A stretch of 9,965 nt of DNA from Bacillota bacterium (lineage in GTDB: Bacteria; Bacillota; Clostridia; Oscillospirales; Ruminococcaceae), in assembly GCA_023439605.1 (NCBI GenBank), contig JAEXNS010000025.1, positions 1 through 9,965 on the forward strand. Reading direction: 5' to 3'. Under the pieces are notes generated by a model, which worked only from the letters and a program-made list of their open reading frames with translations, was not told the origin of the DNA and ran no database searches. Numbering within the stretch: position 1 is the stretch's first letter; each line of letters starts with the position of its first letter. Shown here in pieces: positions 1 to 6,465 of the stretch. The position numbers and the translations under genes are program-made.

Positions 1-44
1 GAAAAATTTTCTTTTAAGGTTTAAAATCTTAAATATGTTTTTAA

Positions 45-380
45 CTATTTAATTATAGTTATATTTAATTTGTCCAATAAAGGTAGCGGAGTTGTTTTAC
101 CACCAAATCCATTAACTAGACCCATAACTTTAAATATCAAAACAGCTAATCCAATTAAAGGACTTATTAGATTTAAAACAGGTATAAAACTTAGAACAAA
201 TCCTATTAATGATACTATGTCTAATAACAAGGATTGGTTTGCATTAAATTTTGCATATTGAGAATTTGGTGCCATAATTAAAGGTAGAAAAAACAAAATA
301 TAAGCCAAACCAGCTGCTGTTTTATTTGCTTCTACATCTGCAGGATCAAATTCTATTAGGGAATTTTTATTCTCATCCAT
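45..380 (-). CDS. small Tic20/DUF4870-like membrane protein
   Basis: This 111-residue protein has a short acidic N-terminus followed by hydrophobic segments at about residues 22-38, 50-68 and 70-90, so it should be an integral membrane protein. The segment around residues 42-53 (YAKFNANQSLLL) resembles the conserved 'HANQ' stretch of the DUF4870/Tic20-like family of small bacterial membrane proteins, whose function is not established. The ATG at 380 is preceded on the minus strand by an AGAGAGG ribosome binding site. It is divergent from rsmE and has its own promoter at 468-496. Family assignment rests on motif resemblance only; that the gene is real is supported by the ribosome binding site, the promoter and the clean membrane topology. 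Confidence 0.8.
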   Translation of the reverse strand: MDENKNSLIEFDPADVEANKTAAGLAYILFFLPLIMAPNSQYAKFNANQSLLLDIVSLIGFVLSFIPVLNLISPLIGLAVLIFKVMGLVNGFGGKTTPLPLLDKLNITIIK

Positions 381-420
381 AATTAAAACCTCTCTTTTTT
401 AAATTTTTTTATAAAAACTC

Positions 421-437
421 ACTATGAGTTTCATAGT
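421..437. repeat. 7-bp inverted repeat in the leader of the membrane-protein gene
   Basis: ACTATGA (421-427) and TCATAGT (431-437) are perfect inverted copies with a 3-nt spacer. The repeat lies inside the predicted leader of the minus-strand gene, between its transcription start (about 461) and its ribosome binding site, so it could act as a leader hairpin or repressor site. It may also be chance in such AT-rich DNA. Confidence 0.4.
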
Positions 438-467
438 CAAATAAATATTTAATATCTATAAGTTTAA

Positions 468-496
468 CTTATAAATCCCATATAGTCTAGTGTCAA
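468..496 (-). promoter_or_regulatory. sigma-A-type promoter of the membrane-protein gene
   Basis: Read on the minus strand, TTGACA lies at 496-491 and TATAAG at 473-468 with a 17-nt spacer, giving a start near 461 and a leader of about 80 nt before the ATG at 380. The -35 overlaps one arm of a 7-bp inverted repeat (CAATAGT at 494-500, ACTATTG at 516-522), which could be an operator. Confidence 0.6.
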
Positions 497-586
497 TAGT
501 CATATGTTGATAATTACTATTGGCTAAAAAAAGTTGCAATTATCCTTAAGTCACTGTTTACAAAAGTTAAAAAAATCAAAAATCTA

Positions 587-615
587 TTGCAAAAAATCCA
601 TTTATATTTTATAAT
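587..615 (+). promoter_or_regulatory. sigma-A-type promoter of rsmE
   Basis: TTGCAA at 587-592 and TATAAT at 610-615 are separated by exactly 17 nt, placing the transcription start near 622. The -10 box lies inside the left arm of the long palindrome at 600-662, so anything binding that palindrome would compete with RNA polymerase. Confidence 0.6.
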
Positions 616-662
616 GATAATATATTTAGTTTTTAAATATATTATCATTATAAAATATAAAT
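600..662. repeat. perfect 29-bp inverted repeat over the rsmE promoter
   Basis: The left arm 600-628 and right arm 634-662 are exact reverse complements over 29 bp with a 5-nt loop (629-633). The arms are almost pure A/T and each contains ATAATGATAAT or its complement. The repeat starts before the -10 box and ends 6 nt before the ribosome binding site of rsmE. There is no T-run after it, so it is not a normal terminator. It could be an operator, a cruciform-forming site or a remnant of a tiny inverted-repeat element. Confidence 0.85.
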
Positions 663-677
663 TTACTTGGAGGTATC

Positions 678-1397
678 ATGCCTAGGTTTTTTGTCAATAA
701 TATAAATGAAAACAATGTAATTATAGATGGCAACGATGCACTACACATAAGAAAATCACTTAGAATGAACGTTGGGGATGTCTTAACTGTTTGTTGCGAT
801 GGCATTGATTATTCTTGTGAAATAAGCGAAATTAATATGGAAACCATTTTATTAAAGGTTTTATTCTTTAATAAAAGCGAATCTGAACCGAATATTAATT
901 TAACTCTATATCAAGCGATACCTAAATCAGACAAATTGGAACTTATAATACAAAAAGCAGTGGAACTAGGTGCAAGTCAAATAATCCCTGTATTAACTAG
1001 ACGTTGCATTTCTCGTCCTTCTGAAAAAGATTTTCAAAAAAAACTTTCAAGGTATAATAAAATAGCAGAATCTGCATCTAAGCAAGCTGGACGTGCTATA
1101 ATCCCTCAAGTTTTGCCTATGATAAACTACAATAATGCGATTGAAGTGATGAAAAAAGATAATGTTTCAATTATTTTTTACGAAAGAGGCGGACTAAGGC
1201 TAAACGAAATAAATTTTTCGGATAAAAAAACCATTTCGTTAATGATAGGTAGTGAAGGTGGTTTTGACGATTTAGAAATATCAGAAGCACAGAAAAATGG
1301 AATAGAAACCGTTTGGTTGGGGAATAGAATCTTAAGGTGTGAAACCGCTCCTATAACAGCAATATCTTTATTAATGCATTTAACCGGTAATTTATAA
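678..1397 (+). CDS. rsmE: 16S rRNA m3U1498 methyltransferase RsmE
   Basis: RsmE methylates N3 of U1498 in 16S rRNA using S-adenosylmethionine, acting on the assembled 30S subunit. The 239-residue length is typical. An N-terminal PUA-like RNA-binding region (about 1-70) precedes a SPOUT-class methyltransferase domain. Hallmarks are the ESASKQAGRAIIPQV stretch (131-145) and the knot motifs IGSEGGF (190-196) and LGNRILRCETA (215-225), which form the methyl-donor pocket. Two positions differ from the usual form: Ser192 for Pro in IGPEGG and Cys221 for Thr in RTETA; neither is an obvious loss of function. The ATG at 678 follows TTGGAGG with a short 4-nt gap. The gene has its own promoter and precedes the recA cluster. 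Confidence 0.95.
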   Translation: MPRFFVNNINENNVIIDGNDALHIRKSLRMNVGDVLTVCCDGIDYSCEISEINMETILLKVLFFNKSESEPNINLTLYQAIPKSDKLELIIQKAVELGASQIIPVLTRRCISRPSEKDFQKKLSRYNKIAESASKQAGRAIIPQVLPMINYNNAIEVMKKDNVSIIFYERGGLRLNEINFSDKKTISLMIGSEGGFDDLEISEAQKNGIETVWLGNRILRCETAPITAISLLMHLTGNL

Positions 1398-1405
1398 GCG
1401 ATAGA

Positions 1406-1435
1406 TAAATGATGACATTTAAAACTCATCATTTA
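1406..1435 (+). terminator. possible weak terminator hairpin after rsmE
   Basis: TAAATGATGA (1406-1415) and TCATCATTTA (1426-1435) form a perfect 10-bp stem with a 10-nt loop, starting 9 nt after the rsmE stop. The stem is AT-rich and followed by alternating CATATATATTT rather than a clean T-run, so termination may be partial or absent. Confidence 0.35.
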
Positions 1436-1443
1436 CATATATA

Positions 1444-1473
1444 TTTAAACTGTATCCGTAAGAGCAGTTTAAA
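1444..1473. repeat. 9-bp inverted repeat upstream of the Cys-rich gene
   Basis: TTTAAACTG (1444-1452) and CAGTTTAAA (1465-1473) are perfect inverted copies separated by 12 nt. The repeat sits 38 nt before the ATG of the small Cys-rich gene and right after another hairpin. No convincing -35/-10 pair is seen here, so the role (operator or mRNA hairpin) is open. Confidence 0.4.
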
Positions 1474-1511
1474 CTTAAAAATAAAAAGTCTTGCGGAGAA
1501 CGGAGATTATT

Positions 1512-1784
1512 ATGAAGAGTTCATTTTTAAGTGTAATGGCAGCTATAGTTTCAGTAAGTGCAGCAGTAATAGCTGTTATGGCGTTAAAGAAAAAGTATGA
1601 TTTAAATTGTTCTTGTGGTTGTGATTGCGATTGTGACGAAAATGCAAATGTAGATTGCAACTGTGAAGACGAATATGAAGATGATTTTGACTATGTTGAG
1701 GATGACACAATGTATGATGAATCTAACAACGAGGAAACTGAGGAAGTTTCAGACGAAACCACTGAAGACAAAAAAGAAGATTAA
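1512..1784 (+). CDS. small acidic Cys-rich single-pass membrane protein
   Basis: I do not recognise a named family. The 90-residue product has one hydrophobic segment (about residues 5-25), a Lys triplet (26-28) that should keep the C-terminus in the cytoplasm, then seven cysteines in 19 residues (Cys33, 35, 37, 39, 41, 49, 51) in alternating C-x-C spacing (CSCGCDCDC), and a tail of about 40 residues dominated by Asp and Glu. The ATG at 1512 is chosen because GGAG (1502-1505) is well spaced before it; a TTG seven codons upstream would place that ribosome binding site inside the gene. The C-x-C cluster could bind a metal or form disulfides. The next gene is recA, 75 nt away, with a hairpin between. 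Confidence 0.75.
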   Translation: MKSSFLSVMAAIVSVSAAVIAVMALKKKYDLNCSCGCDCDCDENANVDCNCEDEYEDDFDYVEDDTMYDESNNEETEEVSDETTEDKKED

Positions 1785-1786
1785 TA

Positions 1787-1821
1787 ATTTTATCCCTGCT
1801 TAAATTAAGTGGGGATAAAGT
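1787..1821 (+). other. hairpin between the Cys-rich gene and recA
   Basis: TTTATCCC (1789-1796) pairs with GGGATAAA (1812-1819), and inside it CTTAA (1799-1803) pairs with TTAAG (1805-1809), with a symmetric TG/TG internal mismatch. A GU and an AU pair can extend the base to 1787/1821. No T-run follows, so a processing or mRNA-stability hairpin is at least as likely as a terminator. Confidence 0.5.
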
Positions 1822-1859
1822 CTTGATAAAATAAATATAAATTTAAATGGAGGCTAAAA

Positions 1860-3038
1860 ATGGCTAAAGAAATAAAGAAAAAACCTCAATTCCAATCACA
1901 TACTTCTTCTGATGAAAAGAAAAAGGCCTTGGAAAATGCTATCGCTCAAATTGAAAAAACATATGGTGCTGGTGCCGTTATGAAACTTGGTCAAACCAAA
2001 AAGCTAGATATTGGAGTTATTCCTACTGGTTCTATGACTTTAGATATGGCTTTAGGCATAGGCGGAATTCCAAAAGGAAGAATAGTTGAAATATACGGTC
2101 CAGAAAGTTCCGGTAAAACAACTGTTGCCCTTCATATGATTGCTGAAGCACAAAAAGCTGGCGGCGAAGTTGCTTTTATTGACGTTGAACATGCTTTAGA
2201 TCCTATATATGCAAGTGCTTTAGGTGTAAATATAGATGATTTGTTAGTATCTCAACCAGATAGCGGAGAACAAGCTTTAGAAATAGCTGAGGCTCTTGTT
2301 CGTTCAGGTGCTATTGATGCTATAGTTATAGACTCTGTAGCGGCTATGGTAACAAAAGCAGAAATAGACGGTGAAATGGGTGAAGCTCATGTAGGACAAC
2401 TTGCAAGACTTATGTCCCAAGCCATGAGAAAACTTACTGCTGTTATATCAAAATCAAATTGTGTAGCTCTTTTTATAAACCAAGTACGTGAAAAAATAGG
2501 TGTTATGTATGGTAATCCTGAAGTCACTCCTGGCGGAAGAGCACTGAAGTTCTATTCTTCTGTAAGAATAGAAGTAAGAAAAGGCGAAGCAATAAAAAAT
2601 GGTACAGAAATAATAGGCACTAGAACAAGATGTAAAGTGGTAAAAAATAAAGTAGCTCCTCCATTTAAAGACTGTGAATTTGATATAATGTATGGAAAAG
2701 GTATTTCTAGAGTGGGTGAAGTTTTAGATTTGGCAGTAGAATTAGATGTTGTTAAAAAAGGTGGTTCATGGTTTAGTTACAACGACCAAAAACTTGGTCA
2801 AGGAAGAGATAATTCAAAAGACACTTTACTAAACAACCCTGAAATGATGTTGGAAATAGAAGATAAAATCAAGGAGAAAATGAACGCTGCAACTCCTTCG
2901 TCAAAAAAAGTTCAAAAGGATGCTAAATTAAACGAATCTATAATTAAAGCTTCAACTGATTCTGAAAAAAATACTGTTGATACTAAAATAAATGCCGATG
3001 ATGATTTTGAAGAGTTTAATCCTGCTGAGGATATTTAA
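1860..3038 (+). CDS. recA: recombinase RecA
   Basis: RecA forms ATP-dependent filaments on single-stranded DNA, drives strand exchange and stimulates LexA self-cleavage. The 392 residues contain Walker A GPESSGKT (80-87), the catalytic glutamate in FIDVEHALD (Glu110), Walker B IVID (155-158), DNA-binding loop 1 around EIDGEMGEAHVG (168-179) and loop 2 around INQVREKIGVMYG (206-218). Gln180-Leu181 appear in the order opposite to the usual 'GLQARLMSQ'. The C-terminal tail (from about 345) is Lys/Ser-rich and ends in an acidic run DDDFEEFNPAED, the usual autoinhibitory acidic tail. ATG 1860 follows TGGAGG. recX begins 2 nt after the stop. No LexA box is visible in the 75 nt upstream. Confidence 0.98.
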   Translation: MAKEIKKKPQFQSHTSSDEKKKALENAIAQIEKTYGAGAVMKLGQTKKLDIGVIPTGSMTLDMALGIGGIPKGRIVEIYGPESSGKTTVALHMIAEAQKAGGEVAFIDVEHALDPIYASALGVNIDDLLVSQPDSGEQALEIAEALVRSGAIDAIVIDSVAAMVTKAEIDGEMGEAHVGQLARLMSQAMRKLTAVISKSNCVALFINQVREKIGVMYGNPEVTPGGRALKFYSSVRIEVRKGEAIKNGTEIIGTRTRCKVVKNKVAPPFKDCEFDIMYGKGISRVGEVLDLAVELDVVKKGGSWFSYNDQKLGQGRDNSKDTLLNNPEMMLEIEDKIKEKMNAATPSSKKVQKDAKLNESIIKASTDSEKNTVDTKINADDDFEEFNPAEDI

Positions 3039-3040
3039 TC

Positions 3041-3655
3041 ATGTTAATAACTCAAATAGAAAAGTATAAAGGTAGTACTTATTCCATAACTTTTGACAAC
3101 AATAAAACTATATATATACATAGTGATATTATTTATAAGTTTTCTTTAAAAATTAACATGGATTTAAGTGAGGATTTGTTAAATGAAATAATATACTTTT
3201 CTGAAAAGAGAAAAGCTAAAGAACGTGCTTTATATTTATTAGACTATAGGGACCATTCATACAAAGAATTATTTGTAAAATTATCAAAAAATTACTCCGA
3301 TGAAATTTGCTATGAAATTGTAAATCATTTTGTTTCTATAGGCATTATCAACGATAAACGCTATGCTGAAAATTTAGCAAAAAAGTATATTGAAATAAAA
3401 AAATATGGTCTTTATAAGGCTAAACAGGAAATGTACTTAAAAGGCATAGACAAATATACTGTTGAAGATGCCTTAGAAATTTATAAGGATAATGTCGAAT
3501 TGAGAATTTTAGAATTAATAAACAAAAAATACAAAAAATATTTAAATTCAGAAGATGAAAATTCAAAATACAAGTTGAAAAATGCACTTGTAAGACAGGG
3601 ATATACATATGATGAAGTAAATCGTGCAATAAGCATGATGGATTCTATTGATTAA
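3041..3655 (+). CDS. recX: RecA regulator RecX
   Basis: RecX binds in the groove of the RecA filament and limits its extension. The 204-residue protein has a beta-rich N-terminal extension (about 1-55) seen in Firmicutes RecX, then three-helix repeats. The first repeat holds the family signature KAKERALYLLDYRDHSYKEL (58-77), followed by IGIINDKRYAENLAKKYI-type helices (about 100-117) and a last repeat near residues 180-200 (ALVRQGYTYDEV). Translation is probably coupled to recA: the gap is 2 nt and its GAGG (3027-3030) lies within the end of recA. The gene order recA-recX matches the functional partnership. Confidence 0.93.
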   Translation: MLITQIEKYKGSTYSITFDNNKTIYIHSDIIYKFSLKINMDLSEDLLNEIIYFSEKRKAKERALYLLDYRDHSYKELFVKLSKNYSDEICYEIVNHFVSIGIINDKRYAENLAKKYIEIKKYGLYKAKQEMYLKGIDKYTVEDALEIYKDNVELRILELINKKYKKYLNSEDENSKYKLKNALVRQGYTYDEVNRAISMMDSID

Positions 3656-3673
3656 CTATGAGGATGGATATTA

Positions 3674-5002
3674 ATGCCGATTAAAATAGGAATGGTATCT
3701 TTAGGCTGTTCAAAAAATTTAGTGGATAGCGAAAGGATGCTACATAAAATAAAAAAAAGAAACTATATATTGACCACAGATTCTGGAATGGCTGATATTG
3801 TTGTTGTAAATACTTGTGGATTTATACAATCAGCAAAAGAAGAAGCAATCGAGACCATTTTAGAGTTATGCACACTTAAAGCTGAAGGTCAAATTAAAAA
3901 AATAATAATTACTGGTTGTTTAACTGAACGCTATAAAGAAGAAGCAGCAGAACTTTTCCCTGAAGTAGATGCTGTTATTGGTATAGGTTCAAATGAGGAT
4001 ATAGTAGATATTATAGATAGGGTTCTCTCAAACGAAAGAGTTGTTGAGTTTAAAGAAAAAAGTAGACTCCCCTTAACCGGCGAAAGAATAATATCAACAC
4101 TGCCTTTCTTTGCATATCTAAAAATAGCAGAAGGCTGTAGCAATTGTTGTACTTATTGTGCTATTCCATCTATAAGAGGACCATTTAGAAGTGTTTCTAT
4201 GGAGGAAGTTCTCAAAGAAGCAATATGGCTTTCTGAAAATGGAGTTACCGAGCTTATAGTTATAGCACAGGATTCTACCAAATATGGATTTGATATATAT
4301 GGAGAGAGCAAATTACCAGAATTACTAAATAATCTTTGTAAAATCGACTCTCTAAAATGGATAAGAGTACTATACTGTTACCCAGAAAGAATAACTGACG
4401 AACTTATAGATGTTATTTCAAAACAAGAAAAAATAGTTAAATATATGGATATCCCTATTCAACATAGCGATGAAAATATATTGAAATCTATGAATAGAAG
4501 CGGAAGCGCCTTAGAACTAAAAAATCTAATAAATAAAATTCGCTCGAAAATACCTGATGTAACCATTAGAACAACCGTTATAACTGGCTTCCCAGGTGAA
4601 ACCGAAGAACAATTTAATTCTATGGCAGAATTTATCAAGGAAATACAATTTGATAGACTGGGTGCTTTTGCTTATTCTGAAGAAGAGGGTACAAAAGCTG
4701 CCACATTTGAAAATCAAATAGATGAAGAAATAAGAGCACATCGTGCTGACATCATTATGCAACAACAACAACTTATAAGTGAAAACAAAAACCAAAAGAA
4801 AATAGGAAAAACCTTGGAATCTGTTGTTGAAGGCTTTGACAAATGGGGCGAATGTTATTTTGGTAGAACTCAATCTGATGCTCCAGATATTGATGGGAAA
4901 ATATTTTTTACTTCAGAAAAAAAACTAGAAATAGGTCAATATGTAAAAGTTAAAATAACTGATTCTCTTGATTATGATTTGATAGGAGAAGTTATATCAT
5001 GA
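3674..5002 (+). CDS. rimO: ribosomal protein uS12 methylthiotransferase RimO
   Basis: RimO is a radical-SAM enzyme that adds a methylthio group to the conserved Asp of ribosomal protein uS12. The 442 residues show the N-terminal UPF0004 domain with the second-cluster cysteines Cys12 (SLGCSKNLVDSE), Cys48 (NTCGF) and Cys82 (TGCLTE), the radical-SAM C-x3-C-x2-C site at Cys155, Cys159 and Cys162 followed by AIPSIRGPFRS, and a C-terminal TRAM domain (about 377-440). The SKNLVDSE and IPSIRGP signatures favour RimO over the tRNA enzyme MiaB. An extra Cys158 sits inside the radical-SAM motif. ATG 3674 follows GAGGATGG. The gene overlaps pgsA by 4 nt. Confidence 0.96.
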   Translation: MPIKIGMVSLGCSKNLVDSERMLHKIKKRNYILTTDSGMADIVVVNTCGFIQSAKEEAIETILELCTLKAEGQIKKIIITGCLTERYKEEAAELFPEVDAVIGIGSNEDIVDIIDRVLSNERVVEFKEKSRLPLTGERIISTLPFFAYLKIAEGCSNCCTYCAIPSIRGPFRSVSMEEVLKEAIWLSENGVTELIVIAQDSTKYGFDIYGESKLPELLNNLCKIDSLKWIRVLYCYPERITDELIDVISKQEKIVKYMDIPIQHSDENILKSMNRSGSALELKNLINKIRSKIPDVTIRTTVITGFPGETEEQFNSMAEFIKEIQFDRLGAFAYSEEEGTKAATFENQIDEEIRAHRADIIMQQQQLISENKNQKKIGKTLESVVEGFDKWGECYFGRTQSDAPDIDGKIFFTSEKKLEIGQYVKVKITDSLDYDLIGEVIS

Positions 5003-5580
5003 ATTTACCAAATAAATTAACATTATTAAGAGTTTTCTTAGTCCCTATTTTCCTTTTGTTTTTCTACATTGATAAATTACAACATAACTATACATTTGCC
5101 CTAGTTATATTTGCAATTGCCTCTATAACAGATGCTTTAGATGGTTATATAGCAAGAAAACAAAATTTAATAACTAACTTCGGGAAGTTTTTAGATCCGC
5201 TTGCAGATAAAGTTTTAGTAGTAGCCGCTTTATGTTGTTTTGTTGAAAAAAACTTGATAAGTGCCATTCCTTTAATCATTATAGTTACAAGAGAATTTAC
5301 CGTTTCAGGTCTTAGATTAGTTGTTGCAAACGATGGTGTTGTAGTTCCTGCATCTATTTCAGGTAAATTAAAAACAGCATTTACAATGGTGACAATTGTA
5401 TTTGTTCTTGTACTTAAATTACTTAGTGTAAATCTGAATATTATAAGTTTTGAAAATAGTTATCAAAATATTTTCTATTTAATTACACAAATTTTAATTT
5501 GGATTTCTACAATTTTGACTATCTTTTCTGGGATGGTTTATTTAAAAGCATATTGGAAATACATAGACGCAAGTAAATAA
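4999..5580 (+). CDS. pgsA: CDP-diacylglycerol--glycerol-3-phosphate 3-phosphatidyltransferase
   Basis: PgsA makes phosphatidylglycerol phosphate from CDP-diacylglycerol and glycerol-3-phosphate, the committed step to phosphatidylglycerol in the membrane. The 193-residue protein is strongly hydrophobic with about five to six membrane segments. The CDP-alcohol phosphatidyltransferase motif D-x2-D-G-x2-A-R-x8-G-x3-D-x3-D is complete: Asp45, Asp48, Gly49, Ala52, Arg53, Gly62, Asp66 and Asp70. The N-terminus MNLPNKLTLLRVFLVPIF is typical of the family. The start overlaps the rimO stop (ATGA), indicating translational coupling; the rimO-pgsA order is common in Firmicutes. A repeat element starts 4 nt after the stop. 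Confidence 0.96.
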   Translation: MNLPNKLTLLRVFLVPIFLLFFYIDKLQHNYTFALVIFAIASITDALDGYIARKQNLITNFGKFLDPLADKVLVVAALCCFVEKNLISAIPLIIIVTREFTVSGLRLVVANDGVVVPASISGKLKTAFTMVTIVFVLVLKLLSVNLNIISFENSYQNIFYLITQILIWISTILTIFSGMVYLKAYWKYIDASK

Positions 5581-5584
5581 TATT

Positions 5585-5695
5585 ACTATTCAGCCACAGT
5601 TTTATAGGAGTTTCGACTCTGCGGAGTCAACCGAGCTTTCCGGTCGCCCTGGACCTTCGGTAAAACATTCCCCCTTGCACAACGGCCAGGTTGTA
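5585..5695 (+). mobile_element. short hairpin-rich repeat element (copy 1), right end divergent
   Basis: The left end ACTATTCAGCCAC (5585-5597) is identical to the left end of the element at 7130. A 58-nt core (5610-5667) matches the core of that element at 49 of 58 positions with no gaps once the inner insertion there is removed. The core can fold as GACTC/GAGTC (5615-5619, 5624-5628) and ACCGA/TCGGT (5630-5634, 5657-5661). The right side (5668-5695) does not match well; a degraded version of the end repeat may lie near GGTTGTAACT. It encodes no protein, is much more GC-rich than its surroundings and begins 4 nt after the pgsA stop, so it is probably transcribed as that operon's tail. Confidence 0.7.
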
Positions 5696-5775
5696 ACTAT
5701 TTAAGTTATAATGTAAGATTTTTTTTAAATAAATTAGTGAAAATCATTAATAAATTTTATTTAACATAAAATCTA

Positions 5776-5804
5776 TTGACAAATTTCAAGCAATAAGATA
5801 TTAT
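5776..5804 (+). promoter_or_regulatory. consensus promoter of the HPr-like gene
   Basis: TTGACA at 5776-5781 and TATTAT at 5799-5804 are spaced by 17 nt, giving a start near 5811 and a leader under 30 nt. The gene is therefore a transcription unit of its own, separate from the pgsA operon. Confidence 0.75.
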
Positions 5805-5838
5805 AAAAAGTGTCAAAATATATTTGGAGGTTATAAAT

Positions 5839-6066
5839 ATGGAAAATATTATAAGCATTAGATTAAAAACATTGCACGATATCAACGAATTTGTTGCAAA
5901 GGCAAACAAGGTAAATGGAAAGATTTACGCACTACAATTTGAATACTGTGTAAATGCAAAATCAAATTTAGGAGTTATGTCTCTAGACCCTTCTTCTACA
6001 ATAAATGTAAAATTCATCGACTGCAGTGAATCTGAAATTGAAGAATTTAAAAAATGGGAAGTTTAA
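5839..6066 (+). CDS. HPr-like protein lacking the active-site histidine motif
   Basis: HPr is the small phosphocarrier of the sugar phosphotransferase system. This 75-residue product has HPr-like length and the HPr signature around the regulatory serine, VNAKSNLGVMSLDP (38-51, Ser42 at the Ser46 position), plus the helix-1-like segment INEFVAKANKV. The GLHARPA block carrying His15 and Arg17 is absent: the corresponding region reads KTLHDINEFV, with one histidine (His13) but no ARP. It therefore probably cannot carry phosphate from enzyme I, and may be a regulatory or structural HPr homologue of the kind often seen in Clostridia. ATG 5839 is chosen because TGGAGG (5825-5830) sits 8 nt before it. 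It has its own promoter and terminator. Confidence 0.85.
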   Translation: MENIISIRLKTLHDINEFVAKANKVNGKIYALQFEYCVNAKSNLGVMSLDPSSTINVKFIDCSESEIEEFKKWEV

Positions 6067-6117
6067 ATAAATACTCCTGTTAAATTTAATTAAACATAAA
6101 TTAATTAAAGTTTATTG

Positions 6118-6178
6118 GCACTTTGGTATTATAAAATTATTACGATTTTACGATATCAAAGTGCTTTTTATTTTTTTA
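6118..6178 (+). terminator. intrinsic terminator of the HPr-like gene
   Basis: GCACTTTGGTAT (6118-6129) pairs with ATATCAAAGTGC (6153-6164) over 12 bp with one GU pair; an inner TAAAAT/ATTTTA pair tightens the loop. A T-rich tract follows directly (6165-6178). A smaller AT-only hairpin (6085-6093 with 6101-6109) lies upstream. Confidence 0.85.
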
Positions 6179-6197
6179 TATTTAAGTTCTAATTTAA

Positions 6198-6226
6198 TTG
6201 ATTTATGAACATAAATATGCTATAAT
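6198..6226 (+). promoter_or_regulatory. extended -10 promoter of the antitoxin-fic pair
   Basis: TTGATT at 6198-6203 and TATAAT at 6221-6226 are 17 nt apart, and TGC immediately precedes the -10 (6218-6220), making an extended -10 element. The start would be near 6233, about 40 nt before the antitoxin ATG. Confidence 0.7.
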
Positions 6227-6273
6227 AATAATACAAAAATATATAAATTCAATAAATCTAAGGTGGTTTTTTT

Positions 6274-6465
6274 ATGAAAAAAGAATTAACAAAAAAGCAA
6301 ATTCAAGATGCTTTAGGTAACATAAAGGCTGATTTTGCTTTTGAAGGACTAAATTTAACCAGCAAGGAAATGAAAATAACGGAAAAAATTTTAAATGGCA
6401 CTATTACAGCAGAAGAAGCAATAAAAAATTATATCAAAGCTGCAGGATTTCAGTATGGAACATGA
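6274..6465 (+). CDS. VbhA-like antitoxin of a class I Fic module
   Basis: In class I Fic modules a small separate antitoxin inserts a glutamate into the ATP site of the Fic toxin and blocks AMP transfer. This 63-residue protein matches that type in size, in position directly before fic, and in having FAFEGLNLTSKE (21-32), where Glu24-Gly25 correspond to the end of the (S/T)xxxE(G/N) inhibition motif. The usual Ser/Thr four residues earlier is Asp20 here. The second half (ILNGTITAEEAIKNYI) fits the VbhA-type C-terminal helices. The ribosome binding site AAGGTGG (6260-6266) precedes ATG 6274. Its end overlaps fic by 11 nt, which would couple production of the two proteins. Confidence 0.85.
   Translation: MKKELTKKQIQDALGNIKADFAFEGLNLTSKEMKITEKILNGTITAEEAIKNYIKAAGFQYGT

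Noticed and set aside
600..662. Fur or PerR box within the long palindrome
   Set aside because: Half-sites TGATAAT and ATTATCA are present but 19 nt apart instead of the 1-nt spacing of the known boxes.
1416..1460. Promoter for the Cys-rich gene/recA run
   Set aside because: ATGACA and TTTACA candidates have no acceptable -10 at 16-18 nt; left uncalled.
4526..4873. 115-codon minus-strand frame inside rimO
   Set aside because: It lies fully within a well-supported gene in the opposite strand and has no start signals.
5824..5838. Upstream TTG start for the HPr-like gene
   Set aside because: This start would lie on the ribosome binding site itself; ATG 5839 with TGGAGG 8 nt before it fits HPr length.
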